Below, piece by piece: positions 1 through 7,073 of a stretch of DNA of 13,377 bases (positions are counted from its first letter, which is position 1; each line of letters starts with the position of its first letter). Source of the stretch: Sulfitobacter sp. (GTDB taxonomy: Bacteria > Pseudomonadota > Alphaproteobacteria > Rhodobacterales > Rhodobacteraceae). The stretch spans positions 1-13,377 of the forward strand of contig JAGXHD010000204.1 in NCBI GenBank assembly GCA_024636395.1, read 5' to 3'. A model generated the notes under the pieces. That model ran no database searches. It worked only from the letters and a program-made list of their open reading frames with translations, and was not told the DNA's origin. The translations under genes were made by a program, and so were the position numbers.

Positions 1-96
1 CGCCGCTTCCTGCGCCAGCAGGGGCGCTGCGATTTGGGTCGTGGCGATAATCCCAGCAACCGTACCACCAGCGGCGGCCATCAAAAACTTCTTCAT
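1..96 (-). CDS. ctpA: Carboxy-terminal processing protease (S41 family), N-terminal fragment
   Basis: Only the first 32 codons lie in the window; the gene continues past position 1. The peptide starts MKKFLMAAAGG, runs through a hydrophobic stretch and ends with LLAQEAA, so it looks like a Sec signal peptide with likely cleavage after LLA. No catalytic part is visible. The identification rests on this N-terminus resembling Rhodobacteraceae CtpA signal peptides and on the gpmI-envC-ctpA order I know from that family. CtpA proteases are periplasmic serine (Ser/Lys) endopeptidases that trim C-termini of envelope proteins. The start ATG (94-96) follows the envC stop by four bases. An AAGGA ribosome site (108-112) sits inside the end of envC, so translation is probably coupled. 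Any other secreted protein is possible from sequence alone. Confidence 0.6.
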   Translation of the reverse strand, partial: MKKFLMAAAGGTVAGIIATTQIAAPLLAQEAA

Positions 97-100
97 TTAT

Positions 101-1228
101 CTATCCATCCTTGTCGGTCCTGAACCAAGATGCGGGATCTTGTGGGACATTGTCCTGTCTGACTTCTATATAGAGCGTTTCCGAGCGCGCAGCACCAGTG
201 CCATCACCAACAGTTGACAATTCACCGGATGCGTCCGCCCCCCCCATAAGGCCAATCGGCGTTCCAGCGGCGATTACCTGACCGATCTCGCCGTATACCG
301 TTTCGAGTCCCGCCAATACAAACAACGTATCCGCGCGTGGTTCAAGGATCATCACATTGCCCAGATCCATGAGGGGACCTTGGTAGCGGATGGTTGCAGC
401 AGTTGGCGATGTGACAACGGCGCGCGGGCGTGTCGCCAGCAGCAGGCCTGGCCGGACGATGCCCGCAGCATCCGCCTCGTTCATGCCGCGCAGCACAACA
501 CTTTGTACGGGGAGCGGAAGCGTGCCGATCTGGCCGTCGATACCAATCGGTGCCTCCACACTGGGGTCCTCGTCCGTGACGATTTGCGACAGGCCGGAGG
601 CAAACCCGTCCAGTGTCTCGGTTGAAGCGATGAGAATTGCGGTCGAGACGGGATCTTCGGTGAAGCGCTTGGGCAAATCGGTGCGCTCCGCCATCGCCTG
701 ATTGAGCGCACTGCGCGCTTCCTGCACGGATGTGAGGCTGGCACGCAGGCGCACTTCGGCGTCAGTTTGCAGGGTGCGAAGCGTCTGCACGTCATCGAGA
801 TCGCGGCGAAGTTGATCGGCGCGTCGGTTGAGCGCGGGTGTCAGCTCCGCGAGCAGCAGCCCCGCCCTTGCCGTGCCCGTTGGTCCATCGGGATGCAGCA
901 GCGCCTTGGGGGTCGTTGTGCCGATGCTTTGCAATGCAGCCAGCAGCTGCCCCACTTCGCCGTCCCGTGCAGCCAGTCGTGCGCTGAGCTGCGCCTCCCG
1001 AATGGCTGCCTGCCGCAGGCCCGTGCGCATGGCGGCAAGGCCCGTCTCAAAAGCCTGTATCGTCTCTGTCAGCGCCTGCACACGGTCGCGCGCCCCCTCC
1101 GCTGCGTCCAGCTGCGCCGTTGCCGCCTCCAGCATCGCGACCGCCGCGCGCGCCTGCTCAGACGCATCACTTTGCGCCGCAGCAGGGCCCGCAAAAGCCA
1201 ACGCCAGAAGGGCCGCGCGCAGGATCAT
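101..1228 (-). CDS. envC: EnvC-like murein hydrolase activator (coiled coil plus degenerate LytM domain)
   Basis: The 375-residue protein has a signal peptide (residues 1-18, ending PAAA before Gln19), a long Ala/Glu/Arg/Gln-rich region likely to form coiled coils (about 22-100 and 130-185), and a C-terminal LytM/M23-like domain (about 256-370, with GNVMILEP and LYIEVRQ). The zinc-binding histidines of active M23 peptidases are missing: the HxH motif is replaced around Tyr353, and there is no HxxxD motif. It is therefore probably a non-enzymatic regulator, as EnvC is for the amidases AmiA/B at the division site in E. coli. Its partner here (FtsEX or an amidase) is not visible. The start ATG overlaps the gpmI stop (ATGA, 1225-1228) and has no clear ribosome site, which points to termination-reinitiation. 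Which LytM subgroup it belongs to is less certain than the general class. Confidence 0.85.
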   Translation of the reverse strand: MILRAALLALAFAGPAAAQSDASEQARAAVAMLEAATAQLDAAEGARDRVQALTETIQAFETGLAAMRTGLRQAAIREAQLSARLAARDGEVGQLLAALQSIGTTTPKALLHPDGPTGTARAGLLLAELTPALNRRADQLRRDLDDVQTLRTLQTDAEVRLRASLTSVQEARSALNQAMAERTDLPKRFTEDPVSTAILIASTETLDGFASGLSQIVTDEDPSVEAPIGIDGQIGTLPLPVQSVVLRGMNEADAAGIVRPGLLLATRPRAVVTSPTAATIRYQGPLMDLGNVMILEPRADTLFVLAGLETVYGEIGQVIAAGTPIGLMGGADASGELSTVGDGTGAARSETLYIEVRQDNVPQDPASWFRTDKDG

Positions 1229-2742
1229 ACGAGCAAGCTTTCGCCGGTCATCTCCGGCGGCTGATCGAGCCCCATAAGCGCCAGCACCGTCGGCGCCAGA
1301 TCCGCCAGCCGTCCTTTCCGCAGGGCGGCACCGGCGGGAGCCCCCGTCACGACAACGGGCACAGGATTGAGCGTATGTGCGGTGTGGGGTCCGCCTGTTT
1401 CGGGATCAGTCATCATCTCACAGTTGCCGTGATCCGCTGTCACGATCATCGCGCCGCCCACCCGCTCCAGCGCGTCCAGAGCAAGCTGAAGCCCTGCATC
1501 GACGGCTTCACAGGCCGTGATGGCAGCCGCAAGGTCGCCAGTATGCCCGACCATATCAGGGTTGGCATAATTGACCACGATCAGGTCGTATTGCGCCTCG
1601 ATCGCAGCAACGAGCTTATCGGTCACCTGCGCCGATGACATCTCCGGCTGGAGATCATAGGTCGCGACGTTCGGCGACAGCGGCATGAAACGGTCCTCGC
1701 CCACCTCCGGCTCCTCGGCACCGCCGTTCAGAAAAAAGGTCACGTGGGGATATTTTTCGGTCTCCGCGAGACGGTACTGCCGCAAACCTTTGGCCGCGAC
1801 CCAGGCGCCAAGCGTGTTTATGATCTCGGGCTTGGAATACATCGTGGTCATATAGATGCTGTGATCTGTTGAATACTCCGCCATGCCCATGACAGCGGCC
1901 CAAGCGGGACGTGGGCCCCGATCGAATCTATCGAACGCGGGCGCAGACAGCGCTGCCATAATCTCGCGCGCACGGTCGGCGCGGAAATTGAGGCAGAAAA
2001 ACCCGTCCCCGTCCCGCACGCCGCCATACTCCCCGATCACGTGCGGTTTGATGAATTCATCCGTGATCTTGGCATCATAGGAGGTCTGCACCGCATCCTG
2101 CGCACTGGGGACAGCAGCGCCGCGCCCATGCGCGATAACCCCATGCGCCTGCGCAACACGATCCCAGCGGTTGTCGCGGTCCATCGCGAAATAGCGGCCT
2201 GTAAGGGTCACGATCCGGGCCGCCGGAGGTAAGGCTTTGGTCAGTGCGTCCAGATCGCCGAGCAGCGATTGTGGCGCCACGTCGCGCCCATCGCCCAGCG
2301 CGTGGATCACAACAGGCACACCGGCCCGTGTAATGGCTTCGACCGCGGCAATCATATGCGAGATATGACCGTGAACACCGCCCGTCGAGACGAGACCCAT
2401 CAGATGCGCGGTGCCGCCCGTGGCTTTCAGCGCATCGATGAAATCAAGCAAGGGGCGATGCACAGCAAAACTGCCCTGTTCTATCGCCAAATCGATCTGG
2501 CCCAGATCCATCGCCACGACCCGGCCTGCGCCGATGTTGGTATGCCCCACCTCCGAGTTGCCCATCTGCCCGCGCGGCAGGCCCACATCGGGGCCATATG
2601 TCGTAAGCGTCGCTGCCGGGCAGGTCGCCATCAGCCGGTCCATTTGCGGCGTATGTGCCAGCGCAGGGGCGTCGCCATTGGCTCCGCTGCCGATGCCCCA
2701 ACCATCGAGGATGCACAACACAACTGGTTTAGGGACTGACAT
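1225..2742 (-). CDS. gpmI: 2,3-bisphosphoglycerate-independent phosphoglycerate mutase
   Basis: GpmI interconverts 3- and 2-phosphoglycerate in glycolysis and gluconeogenesis, using two Mn ions and a phosphoserine intermediate in the cytoplasm. The 505-residue protein has the usual family length. Active-site elements are all present: Asp13 (ILDGWG), Ser63 (GNSEVGH), His124 (GGVHGHISH), Asp151/Arg153/Asp154 (DGRD), Arg183 and Arg189, Arg254/Arg257 (FRADR), Lys330 (TEKY), Asp396/His400 (NPDMVGH), Asp437/His438 (ADHGN) and His456 (HTAHTLNP). I chose the ATG at 2742 because MSVPKPVVLC matches the typical family start; an in-frame TTG nine codons upstream would add an untypical extension. No strong ribosome site precedes either start. 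It is the first gene of a minus-strand run with envC and ctpA, so a housekeeping metabolic gene leads an envelope operon. Confidence 0.97.
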   Translation of the reverse strand: MSVPKPVVLCILDGWGIGSGANGDAPALAHTPQMDRLMATCPAATLTTYGPDVGLPRGQMGNSEVGHTNIGAGRVVAMDLGQIDLAIEQGSFAVHRPLLDFIDALKATGGTAHLMGLVSTGGVHGHISHMIAAVEAITRAGVPVVIHALGDGRDVAPQSLLGDLDALTKALPPAARIVTLTGRYFAMDRDNRWDRVAQAHGVIAHGRGAAVPSAQDAVQTSYDAKITDEFIKPHVIGEYGGVRDGDGFFCLNFRADRAREIMAALSAPAFDRFDRGPRPAWAAVMGMAEYSTDHSIYMTTMYSKPEIINTLGAWVAAKGLRQYRLAETEKYPHVTFFLNGGAEEPEVGEDRFMPLSPNVATYDLQPEMSSAQVTDKLVAAIEAQYDLIVVNYANPDMVGHTGDLAAAITACEAVDAGLQLALDALERVGGAMIVTADHGNCEMMTDPETGGPHTAHTLNPVPVVVTGAPAGAALRKGRLADLAPTVLALMGLDQPPEMTGESLLV

Positions 2743-2967
2743 GGGCAATAAGGCTCTTTTTGAGGACAAAATCTCAGGGCCTTGTACCTACGCCGCAGCG
2801 GGACGTGAACCATTTAATCCCCAAGCACGGAATTGTAGGTGGAATTTTACGGCTGTGGGTCCCACTTGCGCAAAATCCGGGCCGATCCGCGCGGCCCACC
2901 CTTGCCCGCAAGGCGCGCATTGGTCATAACGGCGCAAACCGAAATGCCGATACCCGAAGGGCCTGAC
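2743..2967. other. Non-coding gap between divergent gpmI and the zinc-finger gene
   Basis: This 225-base gap separates two divergent genes and must carry promoters for both directions. Apart from the weak minus-strand promoter match at 2844-2873 and its palindrome, I see no RNA gene, repeat or convincing ORF. I could not pick out a plausible plus-strand promoter by eye. Confidence 0.6.
2844..2873 (-). promoter_or_regulatory. Possible promoter of gpmI operon
   Basis: Read on the minus strand, TTGCGC (2873-2868) and TAAAAT (2849-2844) are 18 bases apart. The second hexamer differs from the sigma-70 consensus at one base and the first at three. The predicted start of transcription near 2837 would leave a leader of about 95 bases before gpmI. 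An 11-base perfect palindrome, GTGGGTCCCAC (2855-2865), fills the spacer. This is pattern matching only. Confidence 0.3.
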
Positions 2968-3147
2968 ATGACAATGAGCGCACCCGAAACCCGTATCGTC
3001 GCCACGTACCGTGTGTCATGTGACGGCGCAGAAGGCGCGCTGGGTCATCCCCGCGTCTGGCTCCAGATCCCCACAGACCGTGGCTGGGTCGAATGTGGCT
3101 ACTGCGATTGCAAATTCATCCACGAAGATTTTGAAGGCAAAGTCTGA
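2968..3147 (+). CDS. Small CHCC zinc-finger protein
   Basis: This 59-residue protein shows the zf-CHCC arrangement (related to mitochondrial complex I subunit NDUFS6): Cys18 in VSCDG, His27 in LGHPRV, then Cys43 and Cys46 in ECGYCDCKF. These four are the expected zinc ligands. The GHP and YC-x-x-KF features match family members from Rhodobacteraceae. Cys48 is an additional cysteine in the CxxCxC string. In mitochondria and some alphaproteobacteria the related protein helps assemble or stabilise NADH dehydrogenase; whether this free-standing copy does so is unknown. I chose the ATG at 2968 because AAGGG (2957-2961) lies six bases upstream. Alternatives are ATG 2944 (eight codons longer) and ATG 2974. 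polA follows 68 bases downstream on the same strand and may be co-transcribed. Confidence 0.85.
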   Translation: MTMSAPETRIVATYRVSCDGAEGALGHPRVWLQIPTDRGWVECGYCDCKFIHEDFEGKV

Positions 3148-3215
3148 TCCCGCACTGGTGAGCGGGCCTTAGCCGTGGCAAAAGAGGGCTCACCGCAGCG
3201 CAGGGAGCACGACAC

Positions 3216-6005
3216 ATGGCATTTGGCAAAGGGCACCACCTTCATCTGATCGACGGCTCCGCTTTCATATTCCGCGCCTATCATGCACTTCCGCCGCTCA
3301 CGCGCAAATCCGACGGGCTGCCGATCGGGGCGGTTTCGGGCTTCTGCAACATGCTGCAACGCTACGTCGAAGGAAACGCAGGCGGGGATGTGACGCATGT
3401 CGCGGTGATCTTCGATAAGGGCTCCCATACTTTCCGCAACGACATGTACGACCAGTACAAGGCCAACCGTGAGGCGATGCCCGAGGAATTGCGTCCGCAA
3501 ATCCCCCTGACGCGCGAAGCCACCGTGGCCTTCAACATCGCTTGCGAAGAGAAGGAAGGTTATGAGGCCGACGACATCATCGCAACGCTTGCCGTTCAGG
3601 CGCGCGCGGCTGGCGGGCGCTGCACCATCATTTCCTCCGACAAGGATCTGATGCAATTGGTCGGCGGCGGGGTCGAGATGTTTGACGCGATGAAGAACAA
3701 CACGATCGACCGTGATGGCGTTCATGCCAAATTCGGGGTTTACCCCGAGCGAGTGGTGGATGTGCAGGCGCTTGCGGGCGACTCAGTCGATAACGTGCCC
3801 GGTGCGCCCGGCATCGGCATCAAGACAGCAGCCCTGCTGATCAACGAGTACGGCGATCTCGATGCGCTACTCGAGCGCGCGGGCGAGATCAAGCAGCCCA
3901 AGCGCCGCCAGACCCTGATCGACAATGCGGATCAGATCCGCCTGTCGCGCAAGCTGGTTCTGCTTGATGACAAGACGCCGCTGGATTTCACGCTCGATGA
4001 TCTGGAAGTGCGCGAGCCCGACCCCGAAAAGCTCCTGAAATTTCTCACCGAGATGGAATTCCGGACGCTGACCAAGCGCATCGCTGAAGCGCTCAAGGTC
4101 GAAGCGCCCGCAATACCCGAGCCTGCGCCAAGCGCGGATGCGCCCGAAATCGAGGTGATTCCGTTTGACAAGGCGACCTACACTCAGGTGGGCGATGCGG
4201 AGGCGCTGCAAAAGTGGATCGACCGGATCTACGCGCGCGGCTACGTCGCCGTGGATACGGAGACCACCGGACTGGACGAGATGACCGCAGATCTGGTCGG
4301 CATCAGCCTGTGCGTAGACGCGGGCGAGGCTTGTTACATCCCGCTCATCCACAAGGCGAGCCGCTCGGACGATCTGTTCGGCTCCGACGACTTGGCTGAA
4401 GGGCAGATGAAAACCGAAGACGCTTTGCAGATGCTGACGCCGATGCTGGAGGATCCAACGATCCTCAAGATCGGGCAGAACATGAAATACGATGCCAAGA
4501 TTTTCGCACAGCTGGGCATCACCTTGGCCCCCTTCGATGATACGATGCTCATGTCCTACGCGATGCACGCGGGCCTGCACGGTCACGGGATGGACACGCT
4601 GAGCGAGCGCTATCTGGGCCACACGCCCCTGCCGATCAAGCCGCTGCTGGGGTCCGGCAAATCCATGGTCACCTTCGACAAGGTGCCGCTGGAGGATGCC
4701 GTGCCTTATGCCGCCGAGGACGCCGACATCACCCTGCGTCTGTGGCAGATGTTCACGCCGATGCTGCACCGCGCGCAAACCACGCGCGTCTATGAGACGA
4801 TGGAGCGGCCGCTGGTGCCCGTGCTGGCACAGATGGAGCGCTACGGCATCAAGGTCGACCGCGATACGCTCAGCCGCATGTCCAACGCCTTTGCCCAAAA
4901 GATGGCGGGTCTAGAAGCGGAGATCCATGAGGCCGTCGGTCGCTCGTTCAACGTGGGCTCACCCAAGCAGCTGGGCGAGATCTTGTTCGACGAGATGGGG
5001 CTGGAGGGCGGCAAAAAGGGCAAGACCGGCGCCTACGCCACCGGCGCCGACGTTCTGGAGGATCTGGCGACCGAGCACAAACTGCCCGGTCTGGTCCTCG
5101 ACTGGCGGCAGCTCAGCAAGCTCAAATCGACCTACACAGATGCCCTGCAAGACCATATCAACAAGGAAACAGGGCGTGTGCACACGTCCTATTCCATCAC
5201 GGGCGCCTCCACCGGCCGCCTTGCCTCGACCGATCCAAACCTGCAGAATATCCCGATCCGCAGTGAGGAAGGCCGCCGCATCCGCGAAGCCTTTGTCGCG
5301 GAGGAGGGCAGGGTTCTAGTTGCGCTGGACTACTCCCAAATCGAACTGCGCCTGTTGGCCCATATCGCCGATCTGCCCGCGCTGAAGCAGGCCTTCGCAG
5401 ATGGTCTCGACATTCACGCGATGACGGCAAGCGAGATGTTCAACGTGCCGCTGGACGAGATGACGCCGGATATTCGCCGTCAGGCCAAGGCGATCAACTT
5501 TGGCGTCATCTACGGCATCTCCGGCTTTGGACTCGCCCGAAACCTGCGTATCCCACGCGCCGAGGCGCAGGGCTTCATCGACCGCTATTTCGAGCGGTTC
5601 CCTGGCATTCGCACCTATATGGATGACACCAAAGCGTTTGCCAAAGAGCATGGCTACGTTCAGACCCTGTTTGGACGCAAGATCCACACGCCAGAGATCG
5701 GCTCAAAGGGCCCGCGCGCGGGCTTCGCCGCACGTGCCGCGATCAACGCGCCAATTCAGGGCACCGCAGCCGATGTGATCCGCCGCGCGATGATCCGGAT
5801 GCCGGCAGCGATCGAGGGCATGCCCGCCAAGATGCTGTTGCAGGTCCACGACGAATTGCTGTTCGAGGTGGAGAATGGCGCTGAAGAGGCGCTTATCGAT
5901 GCCGCACGCGATGTGATGGAAAACGCCTCCGATCCCGTGGTGAAACTGGATGTAAAACTCAGCGTCGATGCCGGCACGGGCGCGAATTGGGCGCAAGCGC
6001 ATTGA
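3216..6005 (+). CDS. polA: DNA polymerase I
   Basis: The 929-residue protein has three intact domains. The 5'-nuclease (about 1-290) carries Asp13 in LIDGSAF, the YEADD and SSDKDL metal sites and a helix-hairpin-helix (DNVPGAPGIGIKTA). The 3'-5' exonuclease (about 310-520) keeps all DEDD residues: Asp347 and Glu349 (DTE), Asp426 (NMKYD), Tyr498 and Asp502 (YAAEDAD), so proofreading should be active. The family A polymerase domain has motif A Asp705 (LDYSQIELR), motif B Lys758, Phe762 and Tyr766 (AKAINFGVIYG) and motif C His878-Asp879-Glu880. Phe762 is the residue type that disfavours dideoxynucleotides. It fills Okazaki and repair gaps and removes RNA primers. A ribosome site AGGGAG (3202-3207) lies eight bases before the ATG, and a terminator follows the stop. 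Large antisense frames inside it are shadows. Confidence 0.98.
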   Translation: MAFGKGHHLHLIDGSAFIFRAYHALPPLTRKSDGLPIGAVSGFCNMLQRYVEGNAGGDVTHVAVIFDKGSHTFRNDMYDQYKANREAMPEELRPQIPLTREATVAFNIACEEKEGYEADDIIATLAVQARAAGGRCTIISSDKDLMQLVGGGVEMFDAMKNNTIDRDGVHAKFGVYPERVVDVQALAGDSVDNVPGAPGIGIKTAALLINEYGDLDALLERAGEIKQPKRRQTLIDNADQIRLSRKLVLLDDKTPLDFTLDDLEVREPDPEKLLKFLTEMEFRTLTKRIAEALKVEAPAIPEPAPSADAPEIEVIPFDKATYTQVGDAEALQKWIDRIYARGYVAVDTETTGLDEMTADLVGISLCVDAGEACYIPLIHKASRSDDLFGSDDLAEGQMKTEDALQMLTPMLEDPTILKIGQNMKYDAKIFAQLGITLAPFDDTMLMSYAMHAGLHGHGMDTLSERYLGHTPLPIKPLLGSGKSMVTFDKVPLEDAVPYAAEDADITLRLWQMFTPMLHRAQTTRVYETMERPLVPVLAQMERYGIKVDRDTLSRMSNAFAQKMAGLEAEIHEAVGRSFNVGSPKQLGEILFDEMGLEGGKKGKTGAYATGADVLEDLATEHKLPGLVLDWRQLSKLKSTYTDALQDHINKETGRVHTSYSITGASTGRLASTDPNLQNIPIRSEEGRRIREAFVAEEGRVLVALDYSQIELRLLAHIADLPALKQAFADGLDIHAMTASEMFNVPLDEMTPDIRRQAKAINFGVIYGISGFGLARNLRIPRAEAQGFIDRYFERFPGIRTYMDDTKAFAKEHGYVQTLFGRKIHTPEIGSKGPRAGFAARAAINAPIQGTAADVIRRAMIRMPAAIEGMPAKMLLQVHDELLFEVENGAEEALIDAARDVMENASDPVVKLDVKLSVDAGTGANWAQAH

Positions 6006-6016
6006 TCGGCTTCTGT

Positions 6017-6055
6017 GGCGGCAGGAAGGTGTAGCCCTCCTGCCGCCGCGCTTTT
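6017..6055 (+). terminator. Rho-independent terminator of polA
   Basis: GGCGGCAGGA (6017-6026) pairs with TCCTGCCGCC (6038-6047). After one A/C mismatch, GG (6028-6029) also pairs with CC (6035-6036) around a five-base loop TGTAG. The hairpin is followed by GCGCTTTT (6048-6055). It begins 12 bases after the polA stop. The T run is on the plus-strand side only, so it serves polA. The convergent hydrolase gene ends two bases beyond it at 6057, so transcripts from that side would have to read through the hairpin or stop elsewhere. Confidence 0.85.
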
Positions 6056-6056
6056 G

Positions 6057-6944
6057 TCAGGCCCAAGTCCCGATGAATTCTGCCGCAGCAGCGTTCACGA
6101 CGTCTGGATGGGACGCCGACAGGAAGTGCTGACCGCCCTCCACAATCTGAACCCTTGCGTCTCTGGAATTGGTAAACAGCTTGATTTCATGCTCCGCGTT
6201 GGCCACCGAATAAACCTGATCGGACGTACCGTGCATCCACATCACGGGGCCGGTGACGGACGACAAGCGCCCGTGCAGCCCGTCGCGATCGCGCAGGTTG
6301 ATTGCCGACATCAGCAGCCGCTTGCGCCCGGCATCGCCTGCATAGTTCTGTCTGTGCACCTTATGCCAATGCTGGCGCTGCTCCTCGGATGCGGGCCCGC
6401 CAATGCCCGCTGACAGGATGAAATCGGTGAAATCGCCGGACACTGTCCAATCTTCACCGACCGGATCGGAGAGCTGTTCGATCACCGGAGTACAAGCCTC
6501 GTCGCCGTTCCAGCAGCCCATCTCGTGCGACCGCTGGCTCTCGTAATCCATCGAGGTGCCCAGCGGCATAATCCCTTTGATGCGGTCCGGTTGCAGCAAG
6601 GCCATGCGCGCCGCGACCCAGCCGCCCTGCGAGGTGCCCAGCACGAAGGCATCGCCGACCCCCAGTGCATCCATCACCATCAGATTGGCGATGGACGTGT
6701 CCCAATAGGTAAACTGCTCTGACGGGCTGCGGGTGTCGCCGTGGCCAAAGAGCTCGATTGCCAGCAGGTTTGCCATCCCGCTCAGGGTTTCGTCCTCGAA
6801 TTGAGGGGTGTAGAGATCCGCCGAAGTGCTGAAAGAATTTACCATCACCAACGTAGGCTTGGACGCGTCATAGGGCTGTGCCATGCGGTATCCGATCTGC
6901 GATCCTCCCAGATGCGGCACCTTGATCGTTTGTGTCTGTGTCAT
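6057..6944 (-). CDS. Alpha/beta-fold hydrolase
   Basis: This 295-residue cytoplasmic protein (no signal peptide or membrane helix) has the alpha/beta hydrolase fold. The nucleophile elbow is GTSQGGW with Ser105; the likely triad partners are Asp242 (HGTSDQVYS) and His273 (GGQHFLSASHP). NSFSTSADLY after strand 3 (around Asn36) probably provides the oxyanion hole, and ELFGHGDTRSP is the conserved loop before helix B. The substrate cannot be read from sequence; esterases, C-C bond hydrolases and lactonases share this layout. I placed the start at 6944 because a very strong ribosome site, AGGAGGAGGA (6951-6960), lies six bases upstream. An in-frame ATG at 7028 would make an untypical 28-residue extension across that site. 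The gene is separated from hyi by 129 bases and may have its own promoter. It converges on polA. Confidence 0.88.
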   Translation of the reverse strand: MTQTQTIKVPHLGGSQIGYRMAQPYDASKPTLVMVNSFSTSADLYTPQFEDETLSGMANLLAIELFGHGDTRSPSEQFTYWDTSIANLMVMDALGVGDAFVLGTSQGGWVAARMALLQPDRIKGIMPLGTSMDYESQRSHEMGCWNGDEACTPVIEQLSDPVGEDWTVSGDFTDFILSAGIGGPASEEQRQHWHKVHRQNYAGDAGRKRLLMSAINLRDRDGLHGRLSSVTGPVMWMHGTSDQVYSVANAEHEIKLFTNSRDARVQIVEGGQHFLSASHPDVVNAAAAEFIGTWA

Positions 6945-6972
6945 CGTGTTTCCTCCTCCTGATGAGATTTCG

Positions 6973-7001
6973 AGCGTGATGAGGCTCCTGCTCGTTGTCA
7001 A
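6973..7001 (-). promoter_or_regulatory. Possible hydrolase promoter (TTGACA) with inverted repeat
   Basis: On the minus strand a perfect TTGACA (7001-6996) is followed at 17 bases by CACGCT (6978-6973), a poor -10 match. An inverted repeat CGAGC/GCTCG (6971-6975 and 6990-6994, 14 bases apart) overlaps the spacer and the -10 position, where a repressor could bind. The 129-base gap before the hydrolase supports a separate promoter, but the weak -10 keeps confidence low. Confidence 0.35.
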
Positions 7002-7073
7002 GAAATGGTGGAAAGCGACGGCAGACATGTATGGAAATCGCTGAAGCTGCCTACTCAGAGAGGCCAGAAGCCC

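Noticed and set aside
2743..2769. Nine-codon TTG-initiated extension of gpmI
   Set aside because: The family usually begins a few residues before the VVLCILDGWG strand, and the TTG has no ribosome site.
3157..3194. Inverted repeat GGTGAGC/GCTCACC between the zinc-finger gene and polA as a terminator
   Set aside because: The loop is 24 bases and no T run follows, so it is unlikely to terminate; read-through into polA is more likely.
3099..3725. A 208-codon open frame antisense to the start of polA and the end of the zinc-finger gene
   Set aside because: It overlaps two well supported genes on the other strand and shows no domain or ribosome site.
3867..4898. A 343-codon open frame antisense to polA
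   Set aside because: It mirrors the codon structure of a certain GC-rich gene, has low-complexity composition and no recognisable domain.
6945..7028. 28-codon upstream extension of the alpha/beta hydrolase
   Set aside because: It would read through the strong AGGAGGAGGA site that fits the internal ATG at 6944, and the extra residues do not look like part of the fold.
7040..7073. GGC/GCC-containing repeat after hyi as a terminator
   Set aside because: The arms are short and imperfect and no T run follows on the minus strand.
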